From Eledone cirrhosa (lineage: Eukaryota > Mollusca > Cephalopoda > Octopoda > Eledonidae), in contig OZ024743.1 in NCBI GenBank assembly GCA_964016885.1, positions 15,940,972 through 16,004,971 on the forward strand: a stretch of DNA of 64,000 bases. The letters are read 5' to 3'. The notes beneath the pieces are model-generated. The model searched no databases. It was given only the letters and a program-made list of their open reading frames with translations, and was not told the DNA's origin. The position numbers were made by a program, and so were the translations under genes. The stretch's first letter is position 1, and every line of letters starts with the position of its first letter. Shown here one piece after another: positions 55,407-64,000 of the stretch.

Positions 55407-56594
55407 AGAGAGAGATAAACTTTGCTAGTATGAAAAACATGTTAAATGATGAAGACGATGATGATGATATTCTGTGAATTGAAACATGCCCGAGCAGTCT
55501 AATCAGATTAAGAGTAGCAGCTACTTTGAGTTAATAGAACAAGAAATTGTAAATTTCAAGTAAATAGAACAAGAAATTATATTACTAGTTTGCCATTGTC
55601 TAGTAAATGTTTTAAGAGAAATTATTGAAAATTTCGTTGCTATATATTTTTCTATTTTCTTAATAAAAAAAGAATAAATTTTTTCTTCTTTTGCTGTAGC
55701 AGTAGAGTTAGTTCTTTGAGTCAAATTTCACTACTGTACATAGTAAATGTTGTCTACGGACAACAGACTCATTCCATAAGTTCTATTTTTACTTAATGGC
55801 AATATTTATATATACTGTTTATTTTATATATTTGTCATGGATCGTTCTTTCTTTATTTATATTTTTAGATTTGCAAACACTGCTTATAGCAAACATGGGT
55901 TTAACAAGCTTGAAGATTGAGACATTTTCATCAATTAATAGAACAGATATTTTACAGATGAACAAGTTTTAATACAGCTAACAAATAAAGTATAAAGTGA
56001 AAGTATTATTTAATTTTAGCTAGAATATCTGAGTGTGTTAATATTTTATATTCAATATAAAGATTCAAAGTCAGCCAATTTGACTACCAGACATATGCCA
56101 TGATGACCCCCACCCATAAAATGACACATAAGATTTTCATTTCTTTGCTAGAAAGAACAATTAAACCAATTTTATATAGTTGTAGGTTTGTTGCCACTGC
56201 ATATATACACCATGTGCATTTCGAGGTATGGCCAGCTGTTATACGTTGAAACAGATGTAGAATTAACATTAAGTTTTAAGTATAACTTGATTATTCTCTC
56301 TCCATTTATATATTAAAAGTTTATATATATATTAAATGTTTTGAAATCCAAACACAGATTTGCTACAATAATCATAGCTTTAGAAATGTCAATTAGTGAC
56401 AGAAAATTTGTCACCAGAAAGAATTGAACTCTGTATCTCATGAATTCTGGCCAAGTGCATTTCCTTTATGCCAAATGGTAGCTGACAACAATTTCTGTCT
56501 AAATTAGGATCTGTATACAGTAGCATTAGAAAAGTAAAAAAAATACAAGAGAACAATACAATGACAATACATCTATATATTAATTTAATGCTTT
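55403..56594. other. Unassigned stretch
   Basis: A GATGATGATGAT near 55453 may be a worn plus-strand tail. Otherwise nothing recognised. Confidence 0.5.
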
Positions 56595-56890
56595 ATATAG
56601 TAGGTTGCAAATTGGCAGTGTTGTTAAGATGTTGGATAGAATGCTTTACGCTATTCATCCCACCTCATTGCACGCTCTGAGTTCAAATCCCGCTGATGTC
56701 AACTTTGATTTTCATCTTTCAAGGTCAATAAAAAAAGTACCAGTCCAGTACTGGGGTCGACTCTTCCTCTATAGAAAAAATCAGCTGTGTTCAGACCTGG
56801 AGAAGGTTGAACTCTGACATGTTTGAAAGTGCATTAGGCATATGGTGCTTCTACGACTCCACAAGGAGTTATAGGATCTTTATCCTATCC
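56595..56890 (+). mobile_element. tRNA-derived SINE, family ii, full length
   Basis: Head GCAAATTGGCAGTGTTG (A box), GCTCTGAGTTCAAATCCCGC (B box), TTGATTTTCATCTTTCAAGG, GTCAATAAAAAAAGTACCAG and ACTGGGGTCGACTC, then a 3' part ending in a GGATCTTTATCC segment. Best copy of this family here. Confidence 0.8.
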
Positions 56891-56962
56891 TTTATATAGT
56901 AGGAACAAAGCCTTAACATTTAGGATATTAGTCCTTCATCAGGTGATAAAATGAAAGAGAGG
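56891..56962 (-). repeat. Terminal fragment of a hammerhead-like repeat
   Basis: Minus strand reads CACCTGATGAAGGACTAATA, TCCTAAATGTTAAGGC: CTGATGA, an AGGA/TCCT stem, and AAAT in place of GAAA. The same CTGATGAAGGACTAA string is at about 61710. Confidence 0.5.
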
Positions 56963-57039
56963 AGAGGATGTTTGGGAGAGAGAAGAAGATAGGTGAGAGT
57001 AAGGAAACAAAAATTGGAAATGGTTATCCATATACTAGC

Positions 57040-58095
57040 TTTTATGCTCTTTGTGCACCCTCTTCCATGGATAATTACATGACCTAGGTATCAGAAACAA
57101 TCAACCATATCTATAGATCCTTCATGGGATTGGAAAAGTATATATCACACATGTTCTTCCCAGTGATTACTCCTATGCATCTAGTACATACAAAAACTAT
57201 CACATAACACCTCTTGTGTATCCAAGATTAGTATTGTGTACAGCGTATACAGTTTCTGCCTATTCATTTTTCTCTTACAGATTGAGCTATTAAACCAGAT
57301 CATCCACATACAGGAGTTCCCTTGGCCACTCACACTTTACTGACAGCTCCTCTATTCATGTTTCCACAGCTCACAAGCCATACTTCTACACCTAATGTTC
57401 TTAAAGACCTCCAAATAACACATTGAGCTACTCTGTCAAAGGCTTTTTCTAGATCAACAAAAGCTAAGTATAGTGGCTTATTTTTGGCTAGGAACTTCTC
57501 TTGTAGTTGTCTCACTAATAAATTGACAACAGTAGTAATTCTCCCGGACACAAAACCAAACTACATTTTATATAATTTGACTCTCTCCCTAATTAGCTGC
57601 ACTGCACTAGAACTCTTTCTGTTACTTTCATAACTTGGTCCATCAGTTTCATTCCTCTGTTGCTGCTTTTTTCTCGAACAGTACCTTTACTCATGTAGCA
57701 ATTTATGATTGTACAGCTGCATCAGTTATTGTGTATGATCCCATCTGATTTATTATGTGGGCTATTACTTCAGCTCCTATTTCTACAGAAGCTTTTAATA
57801 TCTTAGCAACTATCTATAATGATCCCACAGCTTTGCTACTCTTCATATCCTTGATTGATTCTTTTACCCTATAACTTTCAATTACAATAGCTGGTCCCTC
57901 TAGTGGGTAAAGCATGATTAGTCCTCATCCCATTAATTCACTACATTCATCTGCCTCTCATAATAACATTTCCAGGCCTCTTTTCTTTGAGCATTAGTGG
58001 TGTTAAGGGCACCAGTGTCAATTTTAACACAGTAACACATTACCTTGCAATATGGAAGTCTTCACGTCTGATCTTTATGCCGCAAGGTATTGGGC
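57040..58095 (-). pseudogene. Old RTE-like LINE copy
   Basis: Minus-strand pieces from the region around RQCVN..VG, through KEAWKCYYERQMN, MLYPLEGPAIVIES, LLVRQLQEKFLAKNKPLYLA and FVDLEKAFDRVAQCVIWRSL to a truncated finger region near 57150. The motif B/YADD part is largely missing. No tail. Heavily mutated. Confidence 0.8.
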
Positions 58096-59202
58096 AAACA
58101 TTGTTTTTTCAGCCTCTTTCCAAAATGGATCATTTTGATTAGTTGAACACAAGTATTTTAGTTTATCAAAATTTTAATTGTTTCTGCAATCTTAGTGCAA
58201 GTTTATGTTTTCAGTTATAATCTTATTTATAATTAATTTCCTCACCAATAATGTAAAGCAGAATAAATATAATTATATTTTGCTGAAAAACAGGTGCAAA
58301 ATTTTGCAGATTGCAAATTGTAGTCCCATGGTAAGAATAACAATTTATCATTGTATAAACTTTTTTATTTGAATAATAAAATAATCTTTAATGACTTCAT
58401 TAAAAATTTAGATAAATCTCATATATCACCTGGTCCAAATGCTCTTTGTTTAATATAATAATCTAAAACTCGTAGAAAATTTAACTTTTGCCCATTCATT
58501 TCCAAATTAGATATCTCAATTGCATTAAATATTGCAAATAATTATTATTTATGATTCACATTTTCAAAATATTTTTTTCGTATACTTGTGTCTGCAACCA
58601 ATTTGAAGAATATCATTACTAAATCAATGATTATTTGCTTTTTCCATCATTTTTACAATTGTATTTAAATTGATATATCATTCATGTTAATTTCAAATTC
58701 AGAATACTCTAAATACAAACATCGTATCCCATATTATCATAAAGTGTAGTTGAATCCAAAGGAAGAATTAAAAAAATCATTTCATGAAGTATGTAATAAT
58801 TGGTTATATCCAGGAAAAAATATCACATTCAGTCTTAATTAACTTTGAAAATTTGGTAGATTTTATTCATGTCATATCACTTACCAGATTAGTAGCCACC
58901 CTCCTTTCATTTAAATATGAGAGTCGTGATTATATTAATCTGGAAGAATAAAGAATATACTGACATTTCAATAAAATTTATATCTATTGAAATCTTCCCT
59001 AATTTTTCTCTTTGTTGCAGTGTTGATGTTATGCCATGATCTTTTCAGTTGTAGACATTCCATTATTTCCTTTGTGTAACCTAAAATGTTCCAGTATTAG
59101 CGATACCTAATACATAAATACATATGCGGTAAACATACACATGTTTATGTAATATCAGCAAAAAAGTTAATTTCAATATATTCATAACCACACAGTTATG
59201 CC
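58096..59202. other. Long unassigned stretch
   Basis: AT-rich; nothing recognised. Confidence 0.5.
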
Positions 59203-59310
59203 AGTACTTATGTTAGTAGGTTTGTTTCACAAACACTTCATTTCAGGTTTGATCTCACTGCACAGCAGCATGGACAATTGCATTATACTTTAGGCAAACC
59301 AGTAAATTTT
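59203..59310 (+). mobile_element. SINE family iii fragment
   Basis: TTCATTTCAGGTTTGATCTC, ACTGCACAGCAGCATGG and TTTAGGCAAA fit the B-box region and following part of family iii, strongly worn. Confidence 0.45.
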
Positions 59311-59850
59311 AAAATGTAGAAGATGGAAAAATAAATATATATGTAATACAAATATAACTAGGAGATAAGTTTTATTATTTGGAATCCCAACAATGTGTGT
59401 GAGATTATTCGTGCAAAGGTAATAAGAATTAGAGAATATAAGACACAAGAACTGAGAGTGAGAATGTTAGAATTTTACCATAGCAAATTTAATGATCCCA
59501 AATATTTCCAGCTTTATCATCCCTTTTATATGTGTTTGTGTGCTTATACTAGAATAAAACCTGTTTTGTTGTATATGTTGTGTACATTTATCTTATAAGA
59601 TAAATAGAGATAGATAAAATAAGTACCAAATTGAAATATATAGGAAGTTAATATGATCTACGAAAAGTAATTAAAGCACTGACCCAGCATTTCAGCAGTT
59701 GAACTACTGAAGCTCAAATAAAAGAATGTACATTAGCCATATATATTTTGTTGAAGATTGCTTGAAGCATTCTGTGTAGCATATAAACTAGTGTGTTATT
59801 CAAAGGCTGCAAACATGTGAACGGGACAGTAAATTTTGAAAACTTGAAGG
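59311..59850. other. Unassigned stretch
   Basis: Nothing recognised. Confidence 0.5.
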
Positions 59851-61309
59851 CAATGAATATGTTTGTGTGACCCCTCAACCAGTAACAGATTTAAAGATAT
59901 TTTATTCAACGCCTACGACAGTAAAGAAGAACAGATACAGACATTCAATGTAGAAGAGAACTGGGAGTTCCTAAAAAATAACTTACTAGAGGCGACGGAT
60001 GAGGTTTGTGGCTGGAGTAAGACCTCAAGCAGGAGGAGAGTGACTTGGTGGTGGAACAATAAGGTAGATGAAGCAGTTAAGGCCAAGAGACAGGCATGGA
60101 AAGAATGGAAGAACGGGGGGAGCAGGGTACATTACATAGAGACCAGGAGGGAAGCTAGGCGACAAGTATACTTAGCTAGGAGGGAAGCAGAGGATAGAAA
60201 ATTCAAGCATGTTTTGCAACGTGAGGACCAGAAACGGGAGGTGTTCAAGATTGCAAGGCAGTGTGTCACAGAGAATTGTTATGTCATTGGAGAGAAGTGT
60301 ATCCGGAATGATAACGGTGAGCTTGCCCTCACAAGTGCTGAGAAGAAAGATGCATGGAAGAGTCATTATGATAGATTACTAAATGAGGAGAATGCATGGG
60401 AAGAAGAGACCCTACCCCAAGTAGACCCTATAGAGGGGCCAGCAGTACAAGTCAGCAGCAGCGTAGTAAGTAAGGCAATCAAAGATATGACAATGGGGAA
60501 GGCAACCGGTCCATCGGGTATAGCTGCCGAGATGCTGAAGGCATCTGGGTCTGTAGGTCACACTATAACCACACGTATTGTTAACCAGGTAATACTAGAA
60601 GGTGTCATACCAAAAGATTGGTGCAGTAGCATCATTGTCAATTGCTACAAAGGTAAATGTGATGCACTAGATAGAGGAAACTATAGAGGTATAAAGCTTA
60701 TGGACCAGGTCATAAAAGTAACAAAAATAATTATATCACAGTTGATTAGGGACCGGGTGAAACTAGACAAGATGCAATTTGGGTTTGCACCAGGAAGAGG
60801 CACCACTGATGCCCTCTTCCTTGTCAGGCAGTTACAGGAACAGTACCTAGCTAAAAGTAAGCCAGTCTACCTGGTATTTGTCGATCTTGAGAAAGCCTTT
60901 GACAGAGTTCCATGTGCTGTAATCTGGTGGGCTCTTAGAAAACTAGGAGTAGATGAATGGCTTGTGAAAGCGGTACAAGCCATGTATAGGGGAGCAGTCA
61001 GCAAAGTTAGGATTAGCAATGAGTATAGCGAGGAATTTAGCGTACAGGTTGGGGTCCACCGGGGCTCTGTTCTTAGCCCCCTCCTGTTCATCATAGTCCT
61101 GCAGGCAATAACGGAGGAGTTTAAGACCGGATACCCATGGGAACTCCTGTATGCTGATGACCTTGCACTTATAGCTGAATCTATGGTAGAACTAGAGAAG
61201 AAATTCCAAACTTGGAAGCAGGGACTAGAAAGAAAGGGTCTCAAAGACAACCTGTCTAACCCAGGCTAGCATGGAAGAACGGACGTAAAAGGGGGATGAT
61301 GATGATGTT
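59851..61309 (+). pseudogene. RTE-like LINE with deletion from RT to tail
   Basis: Open frame of 468 codons (59863-61269): linker WWWNNKVDEAVKAKRQ, RREARRQVYLARREAE, CYKGKCDALDRGNYRGIKLM, FGFAPGRGTTDALFLVRQL, motif A FVDLEKAFD, VGVHRGSVLSPLLF and catalytic YADDLAL, all without a stop. After ERKGLK the sequence jumps to DNLSNPG and stop, which is the LINE B tail (GACAACCTGTCTAACCC, GCTAGCATGG, GGACGTAAAA, GATGATGATG). The finger, C-terminal domain and UTR are missing. The 5' end lacks the endonuclease. The open RT implies a young insertion. Confidence 0.9.
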
Positions 61310-61650
61310 ACCTTTTATTCTATTTATCTCACCTAATATTTGAAGACAAAAATACCTTCATCAGTGGATTATAAGAAATTGGTTTAAGGCTGTATACTTT
61401 TGTTGTTCTAGATTCACTGTCTTAATTTCTTTGCTTTGAAGCTTGTAAACAAAGAAAGTGAAACAAAGATTTCATATAAATGAAACAGTTCTAGTGCTCT
61501 AGATTAATTCTAAATAATACATATGATTATTCTCTACTAACATATGGAGTACATTATTTAACTTTGGTATATTTTCAAATATATATATATATATAGAATT
61601 TTAACAAATATATATATATACACACACACACATATATAAATATATATATA
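61310..61650. other. Unassigned stretch with TA/CA runs
   Basis: Minus strand of 61340-61372 reads CACTGATGAAGGTATTTTTG, another CTGATGA-type segment without a clear stem. TA runs from 61578. Confidence 0.45.
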
Positions 61651-61654
61651 TATA

Positions 61655-61740
61655 TATGAATAAAGTTAGTCCTTCATTGGTATTTCATCGCTTTAAATGA
61701 TGGTTGGAAGATCACTGATGAAGGACTAACTTTATTCATA
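61655..61740. repeat. Short foldback, 25-bp perfect arms
   Basis: TATGAATAAAGTTAGTCCTT and ATGAAGGACTAACTTTATTC are exact complements around a ~35-bp loop. The inner part has CACTGATGAAGGACTAA. Confidence 0.85.
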
Positions 61741-61798
61741 TGTAACCCATTAGCACCACGCAGCACGTTTATTCTCATATATATATATATATATATAT

Positions 61799-62490
61799 AT
61801 GGAAAAAATGAAATTTCATTACTCACTCTCAGTACGGCTGATACTTAAATATAAGTATGTATACGTACATCCATATATGATTCAGACGTACAGTAGTATG
61901 TATATACACATATACATGCACACATATATATATGTACTTATGGGTTTACCGAACATTTATTATAATTTTCGCTTTGTTTGTAAACAAACAGCCCGAATTA
62001 AGCCATACAGTGTTCGGCAACCATCGTTGCCCTTTTGTTCAACACTGACAAAGGAACAATGAATTAGTTTCTAGCTTATTAGCTGTCATCAACACTGTAT
62101 ACCTTCCTGTCAATCGATTGAACTTTTGAAAGTATATACTTTCCTTATGCATATTAACAGCTGAGCAGCCTAATTTACATATCGAGTGAGTTAGTCAGCT
62201 GGGCGTACCGAAAACGATAAATGGAAAAAATGAAATTTCATTTCTCACTCTTAGTACGGCTGATACTTAAATATAGGTATGTATACGTACATACATATAT
62301 GATTCAGACGTACAGTAGTATATATATACATACATACTTGCACACATATATATATGTACGTATGGATTTACCGAACATTTATTATAATGTTCGGTAAAGC
62401 CATACGTACATATATATATGTGTGCACGTATGTATGTATATACATACTACTGTACGTCTGAAATATATATGTATGTACGTATACATAATT
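61799..62490. repeat. ~420-bp satellite monomers, second palindromic array
   Basis: One complete monomer (about 61801-62219), then the start of another (62220-62370) that turns back on itself at the palindrome CCGAACATTTATTATAATGT (62371-62394) and runs inverted to ~62490. More diverged from the 853-2590 monomers than those are from each other. Confidence 0.85.
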
Positions 62491-62508
62491 ATATTTATAT
62501 ATATATAT

Positions 62509-62866
62509 GGAGGCACATGGCTTAGTGGTTAGAGATTTGGCCTTGCAATCGAAAGGTTGTGAGTTCAATTCTCAGACCGGGTGATGTGTTGTTTCCTTGA
62601 GCAAGACACTTTATTTCACATTGCTCCAGTTTATTCAGCTGTAGAAATGAGATGATAGGGACTGGGGTTCATATCATTCCACTGCAAAGTGGTCGTGGAT
62701 GTGCCACAGCAAAAAAGCACCCAGCCCACACTGTAAAGTGGTTGTGCAGGTGCCACGGCAAAATGAGGTTGGTGTTAGGAAGGGCATCCAGCTGTAGAAA
62801 TCAAGCCAGAATCAGTTCCCGTCCCAACCTTGCAAGAAGGGAAAAAGTGGACGTAAAATGAAATGA

Positions 62867-62871
<5 letters not shown>
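62509..62871 (+). mobile_element. tRNA-derived SINE, family i
   Basis: GGAGGCACATGGCTTAGTGG, GGTTGTGAGTTCAATTCTCA, CTTGAGCAAGACACTTTATT, two GTGCCAC units, GTTGGTGTTAGGAAGGGCA, AACCTTGCAAGAAGGGAAAA, GTGGACGTAAAATGAAATGA. The tail hairpin has one broken pair. (TA)n follows the tail. Confidence 0.9.
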
Positions 62872-62902
<31 letters not shown>

Positions 62903-62920
62903 TTAATAAATATATATATA

Positions 62921-63086
62921 CCGTATTTCTGGGCATCGAAGATGCTACTTTTTTCCTAAAATAAATCACAAAAATCTACCATGCATCCTGGAGGCTGAAG
63001 GTTGTTTATTACTTTTTCAAATTTTTGGTTGTCAAAATTAGGGTGCATCCTCTAGGACGAAGCATCTTCGGTGCCAGGAAATACGG
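62921..63086. mobile_element. MITE with ~26-bp terminal inverted repeats
   Basis: Ends CCGTATTTCTGGGCATCGAA and the complement of AAATACGG with four differences over 26 bp. TA flanks both ends inside a (TA)n run, so the target duplication would be TA or TATA. The 166-bp element carries no coding sequence. Elements with CCGTATTT ends are widespread in animals. Confidence 0.75.
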
Positions 63087-63109
63087 TATATATACATATA
63101 TATATATAC

Positions 63110-64000
63110 ATATGCCAGGTAGGCTTAGGTACTGCAGATACCCTCTTTCTGGTGAGACTATTAGAGGAGGGGTACTTAGTTAAAAGCATTTGTATATCTG
63201 GAGAAGGACCCACGTTCTATAATCTGGTGGGCACTTAAGAAGCTAGATGTTGACAAATGGCTTATGAGGGACATGCATAACATGTATAGAGGAGCAACCA
63301 GCAGAGTGAGAGTTGGCAATGAATACAGTAATGAATTTGAAGTGCAGGTGGGGGTCCACCAGGGATCAGTTCTCAATCCATTCCTGTTTATCAATGTCCT
63401 TTAGGCCATCAGTGGGAGCTCCTATATATTGACAACCTAATCCTCATAGCTGAATCTGTAGGAGAGTTAGAGGCACATTTTTAAGCATGGAAGAAGAATA
63501 TAGAGTTGAAAAGCTTAAAAGTAAGTTTAACAAAGATGAAAGTTTTTATATGTAGGGGAAAAGACAGGAAAATGATACCCTCAGCAAAGTGGCCTTATTC
63601 GATATGTAAGAAAAGGCTGGGTAAAAATTTTATAACCTGCTCTCAATGTAAATTATGGATGCACAAGAGATGAAATGAGATTGCAGGCAGGCTAACAGAA
63701 ATGCTAGAGTAAAGAGTAGACTGTATGATGCCTGTCTGTGAAATGCAATGCTACATGGCAGTGAAACATGAGCCTTGACTGCAGAAGACCTGCTTAAGCT
63801 AAAAAGAAATGAGTCAAGTATGCTCCAATGGATGTGTTATGTTAGTGTGCATGAGTGACATAGTGTAAGCAAACTGAGGGTAAAAATTTGACATGAGAAG
63901 AATTATATGTAGTGTGCAAGAGAGAAGACTGCACTAGTATGGACATGTGATGAGCATGAAAGATAACAGTTGCGTGAAGAAATGCCGAGAAACCCCAGTT
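63110..64000 (+). pseudogene. RTE-like LINE subfamily C, cut by window end
   Basis: Plus strand from DTLFLVRLLEEG, over a deleted motif A (ISGEGP..), VHQGSVLNPFLF, LLYIDNLILIAESVGELE, KDRKMIPSAKWPYSICKK (finger with first Cys lost), CSQCKLWMHKR, DCMMPV, NAMLHGSET, RRLH.YGHVMSMKDNSC to KKCRETPV at the window edge. Many stops; YADD has become YIDN. It continues beyond 64000. Confidence 0.85.

Overview
The window reads as non-coding repeat landscape from a large invertebrate genome. It is AT-rich, densely seeded with (TA)n microsatellites and packed with decayed retroelements. Three dispersed tRNA-derived SINE families look like those I know from coleoid cephalopods (octopus, squid), so I infer a cephalopod. 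I found no host protein-coding gene, rRNA or functional tRNA gene. Long stretches (for example 10.05-12.7, 15.1-17.3, 26.9-30.8, 36.7-38.1, 39.9-42.3, 43.8-45.2 and 58.1-59.2 kb) hold nothing I can name.

Left part (0-10 kb): a triplicated ribozyme-bearing repeat (38-832) carries a convincing type I hammerhead at 651-700. Next come a palindromic array of ~420-bp satellite units (853-2590), a perfect 96-bp-arm palindrome (3560-3757), a ~580-bp TA/TACA microsatellite, a foldback element (4921-5219), a LINE fragment, two 3' ends of Penelope-like elements (7051-8350, 8753-9347), and a LINE 5' end with its endonuclease and tandem 5' UTR monomers (9417-10046).

Middle (10-45 kb): scattered LINE debris, a dead mariner transposase (17262-18180, minus), a nearly complete Penelope-like element with ~400-bp inverted terminal repeats and an RT plus GIY-YIG reading frame (20333-23500, minus), a non-autonomous Helitron with intact-looking ends (23879-24675, minus), SINEs, foldback elements, and a further Penelope-type RT fragment that lacks an ATG (42340-42597, minus).

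Right part (46-64 kb): the densest LINE zone. One RTE-like LINE family (AP endonuclease, RT, PHD-like zinc finger, C-terminal domain, (TGA)n tail) appears in at least three subfamilies, here called A, B and C. The best copy is 46449-48990. Another copy (51757-55376) is split by a CR1-like LINE (52747-54566). A third (59851-61309) has lost everything between RT and the 3' tail. All copies are broken by stops, frameshifts or truncation.

How the parts relate: the tRNA-headed SINEs (20008-20308, 24738-25306, 32286-32676, 62509-62871) share their body and 3' tail with the RTE-like LINE, including a small hairpin whose stem covaries between LINE subfamilies. The SINEs therefore very probably use that LINE's reverse transcriptase. 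Penelope-like relics, hammerhead-like motifs and foldback repeats form a second interrelated group.
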